A stretch of DNA of 64,000 nt. Source: Favolaschia claudopus (lineage: Eukaryota > Basidiomycota > Agaricomycetes > Agaricales > Mycenaceae). Location: positions 248,001-312,000 of the forward strand of contig JAWWNJ010000078.1 in NCBI GenBank assembly GCA_037176885.1, in the 5' to 3' direction. Positions 43,925 to 55,802 of this stretch are shown here, piece by piece; the first letter of the stretch is position 1; each line of letters opens with the position of its first letter. The translations under genes and the position numbers were made by a program. The notes beneath the pieces are model-generated. The model was not told the origin of the DNA, searched no databases, and worked only from the letters and a program-made list of their open reading frames with translations.

Positions 43925-46696
43925 TCACCGTGCAACACGACGCAAAATACCTTCCATGTCGGGAAGCGGGGAAGATAACTTGTGAGTATTTTTGTTGCGT
44001 GCTCGCAAGTCAACCACAGTGCGTAATTTCGGCGGGTTTGTCTTCGCTTTCGGAATTAATAGCATAGGAACAGTATTTCCTGAGCTGGTTACTTTCCAGC
44101 GCCCAGTTTTCAAGTAATTTCGACGCTTTTCATCCCATTGAGGACGAAGAGCCTCAGGACACCGAGATGGTCTCCAAGGTAAGATCTTCTTTTCGTCGAT
44201 CAGAGGAATAGTGTGGTTAATTGCACGCAAAGGCGGCAGAGGTGTTTCGGCCGCCTTCTTACAGATCGGCTTTGCATATTCCATCAGCTCGTCTCGAGCC
44301 GACTGGACCAAATTATCAGCTAATTCAGCTGAATGCGAGTAAATCTTCGCAGTTGCGACACCGGAAATAGGTAAGCATTTAGCGCTTCCAACACAAACTC
44401 GAGCGGGGTTGAGCCCAATATTAACTTGATGTTGAAACAGCCATGATGTCCCAAGAATCAAGTCGTAACCACTCACGTTGGCGAGGTAGAAAGTTCGTGG
44501 ACAATTAATGTCTTGATACTTGAAGTTAACTTCAACTGAGTGATTAATTTTGGACCTCGAGCCTTGAACGGCTAGTTGAAGGATAATTGGTTCGTCCAAT
44601 TCTCGTCGTTTCAACTGAAGCTGATCTGCCAAAGAGGTCGAAATCAGATCCCCGAGTGAACCCGAGTCAACGAGTGCACGCGCTGGGTGCCCGTTGACCT
44701 GAACTACAATAATCAACGGCTTTGCGACAATTTTGTCAGGGACTCGAGGCATGCATGCGGTACGCGAAATTCCATTTACTTGGTCCGCAGGAACCTGAAT
44801 TCCTCCGCAGTATAGAATAGACGATTCTAACGCGTCTTGGAATTGAACATCCGCAAGCATTTTCAACAAGTATGATAATTTAGGTAGCGCACTCGGTCTA
44901 CCGAGTTCAACTTCGACTGTATCGCGTTCTATTTCAATTGATTGAATTACTTCAAACGATCGAATCTCTTGCTCTGAATACGACGTCTCAAAAAGAAGAT
45001 ACAAATAGCCGAAGCCGTCTTCCGTATCAAACGTATTCCAACGAATACTTTCTTCATGTTCACTTTTACCGCGCTTTCGGCGGATCCAATTAACGAGGTT
45101 GAACCTCCAGTTCATCAAGTAGTCCTCTGGCAGGTCTAACTGCCAGCGACAACCTCGTTTGTTCGCTCCCGAGACAATATATAATCCGGGATACTTTTTG
45201 CGAACATGGTAAGTTGAAAGTTCAGGGTATTTTTCAACCCGTTCATTCAAATATTGATTTGCTCCGTTGCAGAGTAAATCATCGATTGGCACCTGATGAA
45301 GAGGACGAGGTGGCTCAGCTAATCTTTCAAGCTGATACAACCGCTCACTGGCGTACCACGCCGCGATCTCAAATTCTTCATCAAATAATCGACCTTTCGG
45401 TACGATCGTAATCTCATGGAAATATTCATCCCAAACGGTCCATTGCCGGTCTACAACTTGATCAAGATAGAAACGACGTTTATCTCGGCAAGGTCTGTCT
45501 ATTTCGACAAGTTCATCGCCTGGATAAGGCTGTAGAAATTCAAGAACGGCACATGCGCCCTCCGCTACAAGATCACCGATGCGATCGTTTTGAAGTCGTT
45601 TATTTTCGAAATTTGATGATGGAATATCCTGAAAGTCCAGGACCTGGCAGAGGAGACTTAGACGATCATCCAGTGTCTCTTCAGGATTCCCTGAAAGCTT
45701 CAAACCGGAAATAATGGCAGGTTTGTCTTCATCATCAAAGCCATCAAACTCATCAATTTCAGAGTCGGAGTCGCTAACTGACATTAGCTCTGGCATATCC
45801 AAGTAGTCAGACGTCGTTGGAAAGTGCTCTTCATGACCAGGTAAGTCCTCAACTTCTTCTGGTTCAATGTCTCTCTCAGATTCATCGCAGAACCCAGGAA
45901 TTCTGAAGCAACGAGGGAGATCAAAGTCCCCATCATCCGAGTCCGAATCCGACTCGTACTCTGAACCACTTGTCTCGAATAATTCAGGTAGGTCAGCGAA
46001 CTCGTCGTCTGACTCACTGGGCTCATATCCAGACGAACTAAATATTTCTGAGTCCGAATAGGAAGGTAAATCCGCGAATTTTTCAAGGTACCAGGCCGAG
46101 AGATCAAAGTCCCGGTTTTGCAGGAATTCCTTGGGAAGAATTTGCGATTCAAGGTTTCGGAATAAACTGGTGACAATGTAAGAGTCCTCGTTGAAAGATT
46201 CAACCCGAATCTTATTATCCTTGATTAAAGGACCTTCAATTTCTTGATTAACATCCTGTAGGATAAATGTTGCCATTGTTGCGAACATGTCGTCGGTTTC
46301 CGCAGTGTAGCGGTCTTCCCATTCAACATCTTCAGGATCAAGTCCTATAGCAAGCTGGCGCTCAATAGCGTACCAGAGACCTATCTTGAAGTCTTCATCA
46401 AACAAGAATTCCATTGGTAAGATCACATCTTCCATGGTTGAATTGTCTATTACAACATACTCAGTTTCCGACGTCTCGTACACTTGGAATCGAGATTCTT
46501 CTTGAATCTCTTCGTCTCCAGGGTAAGGCTGAGCTTCCTGCAATACAATGCGAACGAATCGAGCCACTAAATCGCCGATAGGTCGCGGTTTTTCCGGGTG
46601 AGAGTTGACAGTTTCCAAAATATTTAAATCCTGGTTCCCGCCCTCCTCAGCTTCCATACGGAAAATCGCAGACCCAACGGGTAAGGTTTCCAGCAC
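43925..46696 (-). pseudogene. pol: Gyp-A copy 1 pol N-terminus: repeat modules, protease, RT start
   Basis: This 923 aa frame overlaps the end of gag by 73 bases in another frame, so frameshifting would be needed to make Gag-Pol. Residues 39-113, 136-207, 372-453 and 470-541 are four degenerate copies of one module with the pattern (I)GDLVA ... YPGD ... Y.V ... LP...L...F.L..WY. A long Asp/Ser/Glu-rich stretch (215-330) separates copies 2 and 3. A retropepsin-like protease follows (ALVDSGSLGDLIST, residues 674-687; later GYDLILGTSWL), then the RT fingers (LLIPKAKTNPPKLRTVVDLR). A 42 bp deletion relative to copy 2 removes the RT motif with LIDGQDAYEQI and creates TGA at 43925-43927. The modules match no family I know. 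Confidence 0.85.
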
Positions 46697-49280
46697 CTCA
46701 GTAGTGATAGTGCTAATTCGTTTGCAGTACGCATTCGCGCTGCGTGTGCGCCAAAACCTGGAGGTTTGCCTTTCTGATTAGAATTCATGCTCGTTAATTT
46801 AGGACAATTACGAGCCATATGGCCTGGTTCTGCGCAATTTAGGCACAGGCCAGCAGCCATTAATTCATTACGACGTTTAGCCGACATTTTCCGGTCATCA
46901 AAGGTTCGTTTACTCTTGGACTGGTTATTATTAGAAGGCTTAGCCTTCTCATTGTTCGGTTTAGGTGAGTTCAACTTCACGGATGAAGTCTGGATCACAG
47001 GCTTCTTGTAGAAGCGACCACCACGTCCACGAGTGGGGGTTTTCACCGAGGAAGTAGTAGGTTTGCTTGTGCTTCCCTTTGGCTTATCCTCCTCGGGTCT
47101 ACCGAGTAATTTTTCAGCTTGTTCAGCCTCAACCACGACATCGTCCCACGACGATACTTCTGGATTAAGCTTTTGTCGAGACATCTCTCTTTTGATGTCC
47201 TTGCGCAAGCTCAACCAGAGACGGGTAACCTTCTCCTGGTCATCCGGCAATCCAATCATGGTATGTAATTGCTCGTACTCGGCAATGTGTTCAGTTACTG
47301 ATTTTGAACCTTGGTAGAGTCCGTTCAGTTTGATGCGTTGTTTTAACCTAAAGTCCTTAGGGAAACAATAGTTCAGAAGTTCGGTGAAAAACTTCGTTAA
47401 GGTCCAGTATTTTTCATATTTTACAACTTTCCGTTCGTAAAATTCACCAGCTGATCCCGTCATGAAATAGCTGATAATAAAGATCTGGTCCTCCTTCGGA
47501 ACTTTACCCATGGTAACATAGTTCGTGCTTTCGCGAACGAACCGGAAATAGGCGTACGAATTCACTGATCCGTCATATTTGGTAGGTGGGACCGGTTTCA
47601 AGGTCATCTTGGTAGTCCGTCGAGATTTTGATCTCGACCGGCGGTAGCCTTTTGCACGTCGCGATTTGCTAGATTTCCGCGACTTGCGGGAATGGCTATG
47701 TTTATGTTTGCGGTTATGCGACTTACGACGCCGTTTCGCAGACTTTCCAGAATCGGAATCGCTCCCTTCAGAGCTTGATGAACTCTCCGAGGTGCTGGAC
47801 TCGTCACCCGAATCAGACGAATCATCATCGGAGGAATCCGAGCTGGAACTCGATGAGCTACTAGAGCTTGAAGAGCTCGAGCTAGACGAAGGTGGAGAAG
47901 TATTCCGAGCGGCAGCCTCGCGAATAACATTATCGATAAATGTGCCGCCCACAAGGGGTCTAGAGCAGGAGGGGAATCAGTGCGCTTCTTATCCTGTTTA
48001 CCAGGATTCTTGGTGCGCATTTCCTTCCTAATGCTGGATTCAACCGCTTCCTTCGAGCGGTTTCTAACCTGTTTAGCTTGTTTCTTTCGAAGCAACTTAG
48101 CGGTGCGTTTATCTTCCGCTATTTTGGCGTCCTTTTGACGCTTCTCCTCAAGCTTAATTTCCTTCAGACGATTCTGAAGGTTCAATCTTTCGTCTGATAA
48201 CGAAGTGGATGTCTGGCCAGACACGGAGTGAGGGGGAGGAGAATTATATTCAGGTTTGTCTATTACAACGGTAGAGGATGAACTATCCGAGGGGACATTA
48301 TTCACAGGTAAATCCTGGAACAAGTCAGAAGGAGTTGTGATAGGCTCCTTCTTGATGCGCTTAATTTCTTCAAAATTAGCGAATGCCGCGCGCTGTGCGT
48401 CAAGATCAGCCTCTGAGAACTGATCTGACCAATCGACCGCACCCCAGTTAAGTGGGTCCGGTCCTTTACCCTTATTCGGCTTCGAAGGGCCTTCACCTCG
48501 AGAAGATTCGCTATCCGAGGAGGAAGCAGAGTGAATTTCAACCTTCCGAGTAGGCGCAGGTGTAGATTGCGCCTGAGGGCCTGCCGAACGAGCTGAGTTA
48601 AAGTTATTCAGTTTAACTTTAGCAATTTTATCGCCGTCATCATCTGACGCAAAGGATACCAATTCCTCGTCAGATACTTGAGAGGTACGTCGACTTTCCT
48701 CAGCAGCCTTGGCCATGCGCAAATAGCGCTTGCCAATCTGCCTGAGTTCTTTAGAACTCATCTCTTTAGTCGCCCGTTCGATCGGCGAGGTAGAAGTCGA
48801 GGTCGACCGATTAAGGTCCACTCCACCCGACTTCTTATCTTCCTTATGAGACTTTGAAGTCTCGCGAGTCACCTGCGTCCAGGTGTTGCCTTTCCCGCTC
48901 GCATTCGAGTCGAGAATGCCAAAATCCACGTTGCTATCAAGCGACGGGACAAGCAATAGCTCAGAGCTCTCCTCAAAAGGAGAAGCTCTATTTTCCACCA
49001 CCTGAGCAGGTGGGGAACTAACCGCCCGAGTGGGTGGTGAAGCAGAAACGACCCGGCTGAATAACAGCTCAGGCGTAACGCTGCGCGGCTTGGGCGAACC
49101 CGAAACCGTCATGGGAGCGGAGTGCTCGGGAGCGCGATGCTCGGAACTAGAAGAAGAAGAAGAGATAGAAGAAACAGACGCACCAAGGCCAGCGCGTTCC
49201 TCGTGAGAAGGACGAGAGTTCCGAGTAGCAGCCCGAGTGATAATTGGGGAACGTCCGCGACCACGTAGATATTGAGCCAT
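46624..49280 (-). pseudogene. gag: Gyp-A copy 1 gag, one frameshift
   Basis: The start at 49280 gives MAQYLRGRGRSPIITRAATR. The frame runs to about 47940 (DPL), where a 1-base shift moves it to the frame beginning GGTFIDNVIREAA and continuing to 46624. A run of about 18 Ser and an Arg/Ser-rich basic stretch precede the Gag core (MTLKPVPPTKYDGS, FFTELLNYCFPKDF, GLYQGSKSVTEHI). A zinc knuckle, CLNCAEPGHMARNC, follows. Gag packages element RNA. The layout matches the Gyp-B Gag at 56970-59318. Confidence 0.9.
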
Positions 49281-49591
49281 TGCGATGAGAGAAAAAAGTA
49301 AGAAGCAGGAGAGGAGATTTGAGACAAGAGATGAGACACGAGAGAAACTTTGGTGAAATGGTCGTCGTCGAAGTCGGTAGCAGCGGTTGATCAGACCACG
49401 GTTAACCAGAGCAAGCGGCGACGAGAAGCAGAGATACTATTTAGAAGTCAAACATGCGGGAGTCGCACCCGCATAACCGTTAGACTATCTGTCCCTTCGT
49501 CTCACGTCCGTTTCTGGGTCCAAGTTACCCCAGTTCGGCCACGTGACCGCTGTAACGTGCCGATTCGTTACATCCGCCCTCCTGCCTAGGT
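49281..49591 (-). other. Leader between LTR and gag of Gyp-A copy 1
   Basis: This 311 bp region holds the 5' untranslated leader. A stretch at 49440-49500 looks like a tRNA D-loop joined directly to a T-arm (GCGGG/CCCGC stem with loop TGCGACT), but it lacks an anticodon arm. I could not fix the primer-binding site. Confidence 0.5.
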
Positions 49592-49804
49592 TGTGGCGAA
49601 CAGAGTGACTGGTTTAAGTTCTAGATTCACCAAAGCATTGTAACTAATACATCGGGGTATTTATACTAAGTAAGTCAGTGAGACAAAGGCGGAATGAGAT
49701 CATATGATTCATATCTGAGCGCAGGATAATGTAGACGGAGCGGGAAGTGATGTAAGTTTAAGTACAACACGGTCACGAGATAAGAAAGAAATGATGATGT
49801 TACA
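49592..49804 (-). repeat. Shared LTR between Gyp-A copies 1 and 2
   Basis: The 213 bp LTR starts tgtggcgaacagag and ends gatgttaca on the plus strand. It lies directly downstream of copy 2 pol and directly upstream of copy 1 gag, so it serves as 3' LTR of one and 5' LTR of the other. Such tandem arrays arise by recombination between LTRs. Confidence 0.85.
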
Positions 49805-49839
49805 TACGCCCTCCAGGTTGACGCGTCGGCAAACTCAAT

Positions 49840-52800
49840 CTAAGTCTGCATCTCATCAGAACCTCCCGCGGACGGTCCAGCGCGCTTCTCGGCGGCAGCT
49901 TTCTCAGCAGCGGCCTTTTCAGAAGCCAACTCAGCCTCGATCCGAGCATCCAATTCCTCTCTCTCCTTCTCCTCCTCCACCATACGGCTCTTCAACGCCA
50001 AGCGCTGAGCCATGGCCGTAACCCGCTCGTACTCCGGAGCATCCCGCTGTTGTCTCTTAACACGTCCCTCGGCCTTCGCACGCTCGCGGTTGTCCTGCCG
50101 GCGCAAGTCCATCTCCGTCAAGCGGTCCCAACGCGCCTGGGAAACAAGGACCTGCCCGGCAGGCGGCGCCTCGGCAAGGTCACTCTCGCGAACGGAATAG
50201 ATGACGATGGAGGGGAGGTGATGGTCGGGATACCAGAGAGTGCGGCCCGACTCGATGTCGTAGTAAGCTTACTTCTCCCCGGAAAGGCAATGAGCATTGA
50301 GAATGCGCGCGAAGTCGACATAGCCCCACGGCATGTCCTTGTAGCGATTGGCGGGGTCGTTAAGGAGGTAATTGAACATGATGTATACGCGGACCAGCAT
50401 CGCGGGAACAACGTGGGTGGTTTCGTTATCGGGGTCGCGAAGGTGGAAGGTGTGATCGTCAATATGCTGGAGCCAATGCGAATTGTTGAAATCGAGGAAT
50501 TTAGCGAGGGCAACAATGTCCTTCCCAAGGACTCCGTTGACACGGAAGCCGGAAGATTGGGTGGAAGAGGAAGAAGATTTGTTGGAATGTTTGTGGTTGG
50601 GCATGGTGAGGGGTGGAATGACGGTTGAGGAAGCAGAGGATGAGTGAGATGTAGAGGAGAACTCGGGGTTGAGTTCAACGAACGAATCCAGAGAGTTTAT
50701 ATATACTCTCTGGTTTGAGACAATCTTCTGATCCGCCTGAATCAACACAATACCCGCTGAGAATACGTCAATGTCTTCCTCGGGTAGTTTTCCAGACCCG
50801 CGCGGGAGTTCAGAAATTTCTGACACTCCGAGAGATTCAAAATAATCCCGCAAAGCGGTGAGATGACTCGCCTGTGAATATGGCATCCAAGTCCGATCCC
50901 CAGACTACCACTGAATCTCAAAGACAGCGTCAGCGCGTCGTCCTGAATGACCAACAATCTTGTCAATAGCCCACTCATGGGTTGTTGCATTTGTAGAAAC
51001 ATCCAACTGAGTTTCCAATCTTCCTGGGAAGCGTCGGTCGTCGTTTGGAACATGAATCCTAAGCAGCGACGCATGGAAAACATTGTGAATTCCGCGCTGT
51101 TTCATATTGGACGGAAGTTCAATCTGAAACGAATTATTACCGAAGTCTCGGATAATAAGGTAAGGCCCAATGAATTTGAAGATGAGTTTGCGCGCCAAAC
51201 CCTTCTCAAACTTAAGATTCTTCGTAGACAGATAAACCAAATCTCCTTGAGAGAATGGTGATGCTTGCCTACGGCGATTAGCATTCCGAGTTTGCTTAAC
51301 CCTGGCAGCAAGAACTGCGTCGTGTGCAGCCATAATTGCCAACCTGCGTTGCAGAGCGAAATTAGCAATGCCAGGAAATTCACGGGTGCGATCCGAGTCC
51401 CAGATTAATGACCTAGGCATTCGCCCGGTGTTCAAGAAGAATAGAGTATAGCCTGTAGTTTCAGACCGAGCGGAATTCAAAGCGAACTCAACTGCGGGTA
51501 ATTTAGAAACCCAATCCTTCTGTTTCTCGCCAATACATTGACGAATCATCTGTGTCACGGTACGGTTGGCCCGTTCCGTGCTTCCATCCGTCTGAGGATG
51601 ATATGCGCTGGACATACGAAGCTTCGTACCAATTAATTGATGAAGTCGTTGCCAAAAGTTGCTTGTGAAGAGAACATCACGATCACTCACGATGGATTTA
51701 GGCAGTCCATGAAGTTTGTACACGTTCTCGAACATGAGTTCAGCCATTTGTTTAGCAGTATAATTGATTCGGCTTGGAATGATATGTACCATGCCTGTCA
51801 ATAAGCAAATTACAACTGTAATAGAATCGAACACGCTATCACGGTTCTTAGACTCGGGAAGAGGTCCCACGAAGTCTACCCCAATCGTTTCCCAAGGCTG
51901 AGAGGGAGGATTGAGTGAATGAAGCAAACCGTAAGGTTTCTGATTGTTCGGCTTACTGCGTTTGCAAGTCTTGCAAGCATCACAATAGATTTGGGTATCC
52001 GGAACTAAATCCTTCCACCAGACATATTCCCGAAGATAATCGGTGGTTTTGCGAGGCCCTAGATGCGCCAGAACGGAGTGTGCTTCCGAGACAATTATTT
52101 CCCGGATGTTCCGGCCCTTGTAATTCAAATGAGGGATACAGAGCACCTTGCGGTCGTGTTCACAGAGGAAAATTAAGCCATCCGATACTTTGAAGTTCTT
52201 AAAAGCTTTTGGAGTCGCCAGAATATCCTTGAAGAACGAATCTTCGCCATATTTGTTTTGCAAGAACTTAACCAGATCAAGGCCTTCAGTCCCTCCAGAG
52301 ATCACAGGGAATATTGAAGGATCCATGTCCTTGATTTGTTGTTCAAGCTCCGAGAGCGTAGGTGGACGAGGAGTCGACGGCTCGAGAGACGGAGGTTCGT
52401 CAGAGTTGGGAGACGGAGAAAAAGGTTCCGTTGATGCCGGATTTGCTTCCGGGATCAAAGTTTGATCACCGCTGTCAAACCACTTTGCCTCCGCACTTGA
52501 CTTCGTGTCGGTGCCTGCTCTTGACTGCGCGTCGGAGCTGCTTGACTTCGCGTCAGCTGTTTTCAATTTCGTTTGGGTACTCCCGCCCTCCTTTGCTTCT
52601 CCTGTGGAAGCAAAATTCTTCTCTCTTGAGGCCCGAGTCATCGACCTCAAGACACGACCTTCTTGGGTCTGTTTCGCCTTAGCGATTTGTTCTTTCTGCT
52701 TCTGCTCAGCAGTTCTAGTTGCAGACCTCAAAACACGGTCGCTTGCCATTGCTTTCGCTTCAGAACCCGCAAAAACCGGCATGGAAATGGAGTTGATATT

Positions 52801-53703
52801 AAGAGCATCATTGTCCACGACATCATGGTACGTGTATTCGCTTCTCGCGCGAACAGTTCCCGGTGCCTCGTTCGAGTAAATGCGAGATAAGGCATCTGCA
52901 TACACGACTTCAAAATCAAATTCAGAAATCTTCTCCATCCATCGAGCTTGTCGCCCCGACAAGTTCTTGTGGTTCATGAAGTGAATGAGACCCTTATGGT
53001 CTGTGATCCATTTGAAATGGAATCCCTGCAGTATGTCACGATGCCTCAGCATCGCTTCGACACCTGCTAACATCTCAATCTCATGCACAGGATAGTTTTG
53101 CTGCGCCGAGTTGAGTTTTGCGCTGAAAAAGGCGGCAACTTTCGCTGATTTCCAATCAGAACCTTGGCTCACAACTCCAGCGATTGCAGAACTCGATCCG
53201 TCTGTTACGAGAAATGCAGGATCAGCACCAGGTCCGTATTTCAACGGAACACGGCGATGATCGCGAGACTGATGAATAATCCTTTTGCAGTCTTCAAAGG
53301 CCTGTTGCTGAGTGTAACTCCAGCGAAACGGCACAGTATCTCCAGTTAATCCATGAAGAATGCTCATTGGCTCACGAATGCGAGCTAAATCATCGGCAAG
53401 ATATCCGATTGATCCCAGGAACGCGCGAAGTAAGTCCCTGTTCGTTGGAGTTTTCCAGTTCAAGACGCTGTCGACTTTATCAGGATCCATTCGGATACCA
53501 TCATCATCAACAATGCGACCGAGAACCTTCATCTCTGGCTTCAAAAATTGAAGCTTATGCTCGCTGAGGTACAGTGTCTCGCGCTTTAAGATGTCAATAA
53601 TTGCTTTGACATGCTTGATGTGCTCATCTAGCGTTTCAGGGTAGATGATAATATCGTCCAGATATACATCCATGAATCTCCCAATGAAATCCGAAAATAG
53701 GTA
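49840..53703 (-). pseudogene. pol: Gyp-A copy 2 pol: RT to chromodomain and extension
   Basis: One frame carries the RT box YLDDIIIYP, RNase H (WITDHKGLIHF), integrase (GVDFVGPLPES, VSDRDVLFTS, HPQTDGSTERANR), chromodomain (HEWAIDKIVGHSG) and the C-terminal extension ending DEMQT. Two nonsense codons break it: TAG at 50905-50907 (Gln in copy 1) and TAA at 50269-50271 (Trp in copy 1). A 24 bp in-frame deletion removes the residues before ADALSRI in RNase H (near 52900). This copy lacks the solo LTR and the AT-rich MITE of copy 1, so it shows their empty sites. Confidence 0.92.
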
Positions 53704-54153
53704 CAGTTGAACATCTCATAATGCATAGCGTCCGTGGACCTCCAAGCGCTATGCATTATGAGCAATATGCATTCCTGCATACTGTCACACCGGGTGACAT
53801 ATGTGACATTGTCACGAATTTACTATATATGGAAGTGCGGCAGATGCCGGATTGTCCACCAGTTGTCGTAAAAGCGGTCAAAATCTTGGATTTAGCTGTA
53901 ACATGTTATAAACTGGGGTTTTTGACGTGAATATGCGTTAGAAGAGCGCCACAAGCGGCCAAATTGCCACCAAATTGTATCAATTTTGCGATCTCATAAT
54001 GCATAATGCACTAAAAACTTGCCCCAAACCTTATGCATTAGGCAATATGAGAAAATGCATAAAACACCAGCCCACCAAGTTGGTGGACCCCAAAACACTA
54101 TGCAGAATGAGGTTTATGCATTGTGAGCATATGCATTATGAGATGTTCAACTG
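53704..54153. mobile_element. 450 bp TA-flanked MITE in Gyp-A copy 2
   Basis: Perfect inverted ends of 24 bp begin CAGTTGAACATCTCATAATG. TA flanks both sides (53702-53703 and 54154-54155). The ends carry several tatgcattatgag palindromes. Copy 1 has the uninterrupted target (caggTAgttcatt), so the insertion point in the RT gene is exact. Confidence 0.92.
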
Positions 54154-55549
54154 TAGTTCATTAAAGATTGGTACGTTGCCGGCGCATTACAATCGCCTAT
54201 CTGAATTACCAGACTGACCGTATTCCCGTCAGGAGTAGTCACCGTGGTACGGTCAACATGCTCGGGAATAATCCGAATTTGCTCATAGGCATCCTGTCCG
54301 TCAATTAGAGACCGATATTTACACCGAGCAACTCGGCGCAAAATACCTTCCATGTCCGGAAGTGGAGACGACAATTTGTGAGTATTCTTATTGCGTGCTC
54401 GCAAATCAACCACGGTGCGTAGCTTTGGCGGGTTCGTCTTCGCTTTTGGAATTAACAGCATTGGGACAGTATTCCCTGAGCTGGTCACTTTCCAGCGCCC
54501 AGTATTCAGATAATTCCGACGCTTCTCATCCCATTGAGGACGAAGAGCCTCGGGACACCGAGACGGTCTCCACGGTAGTATTTTCTTGTCATCAATCAGA
54601 GGAATTGTGTGATTGATTGCGCGCAAAGGCGGCAAGGATGTTTCCGCTGCTTTCTTGCAAATCGGCTTTGCGTACTCAATCAACTCATCACGAGCAGATT
54701 GAATAGTATGGTTCTCCAGCTCAGTTGAGTGAGAATAGATTTTCGCAGTGGCGACTCCCGAGATTGGTAAGCATTTGGCGCTACCGACACAAACTCGAGC
54801 TGGATTGAAGCCAATATTAACCTGATGTTGAAACAGCCAGGCTGTCCCCAAAATCAAGTCGTATCCGCTGACATTTGCGATGTAGAAGGTGCGAGGACAA
54901 CTGATGTCCTGATATTTGAAACTAACTTCGACAGAATGGTTAATCTTCGAACTCGAGCCCTGAACGGCAAGCTGGAGAATAATTGGTTCGTCCAATTCTC
55001 TTCGTTTTAAGTGAAGCTGATCTGCCAGAGAAGTAGAGATCAGATCCCCAAGCGAACCCGAATCAACCAACGCGCGAGCTGGATGTCCGTTGATGTGCAC
55101 CACTATAATAAGTGGTTTAGCGACGATTTTGTCGGGAACTCGGGGCAAGCAAGCGGTACGAGTTATTCCTTTAACTTGGTCAGGGGGAATTTGAATTCCT
55201 CCGCAGTACAATGTTGAATACGCGAAGTTATCGCCAATTTTACGTTCCGCGAGCATATCCAACAAGTAGGACAACGTCGGTAGTGCACTTGGTCTACCCA
55301 TTTGCAATTTAACTGCTTCGCGTTCGATTTCAATAGATTGAATTACTTCAAACAACCGAACTTCCTCCTCCGAGTAGCTCGTCTCGAAGAGAAGATAAAG
55401 ATAACCGAAACCGTCTTCGTTCTCGAATGTGTTCCAACGAACACTTTCTTCAAGTTCAACTTTACCGCGTTTTCGGCGGATCCAATTAATGAAGTTGAAT
55501 CTCCAGTTCAAGAGATAGGCTTCAGGTAAGTCTAACTGCCAGCGACATC
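54154..55549 (-). pseudogene. pol: Gyp-A copy 2 pol, upstream part (protease, RT start)
   Basis: The frame starts in the last of the four pol modules (NWRFNFINWIRRKRGK), then has protease (ALVDSGSLGDLIST, GYDLILGTAWL) and RT including YRSLIDGQDAYEQI, the motif deleted in copy 1. It continues across the MITE into 49840-53703. At 55549 the sequence breaks in the middle of DLPEAYLL and is joined to an inverted LTR fragment; gag and the first three modules are missing. Confidence 0.9.
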
Positions 55550-55747
55550 ATCATTTCTTTCTTATCTCGTGACCGTGTTGTACTTAAACTTACATCCACT
55601 TCCCGCTCCGTCTACATTATCCTGCGCTCAGATATGATCTCATTCCGCCTTTGTCTCACTGACTTACTTAGTATAAATACTCCGATGTATTAGTTACAAT
55701 GCTTTGGTGAATCTAGAACTTAAACCAGTCACTCTGTTCGCCACAAC
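55550..55747 (+). repeat. Inverted Gyp-A LTR fragment
   Basis: This is the Gyp-A LTR in the opposite orientation, lacking its first ~6 bases (TGTAAC). Sequence like the palindrome arm (ctctcgtgtgccgaaac) follows. The abrupt junction with copy 2 pol points to a rearrangement rather than a normal insertion. Confidence 0.8.
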
Positions 55748-55802
55748 CTAGCTCTCGTGTGCCGAAACTATTGCCTTACGGTAAACTTTCGTCACATATT
55801 TT

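Larger units (their letters stand above)
37216..49804 (-). mobile_element. Gyp-A copy 1: chromodomain Ty3/gypsy element
   Basis: Order on the minus strand: LTR (49592-49804), leader, gag, pol with protease, RT, RNase H, integrase and chromodomain, then LTR (37216-37505). It was later entered by a solo LTR (38697-38925) and a MITE holding a Tc1-like element (40392-42540). Gag has a frameshift, RT a 42 bp deletion ending in TGA, and integrase a TAA codon, so it is inactive. No 5 bp duplication flanks it because its 5' LTR is shared with copy 2. Confidence 0.88.

Noticed and set aside
49440..49500. tRNA-like sequence on the minus strand in the Gyp-A leader
   Set aside because: The D-loop word and a perfect T-arm are adjacent with no anticodon arm between them, and no acceptor stem pairs.
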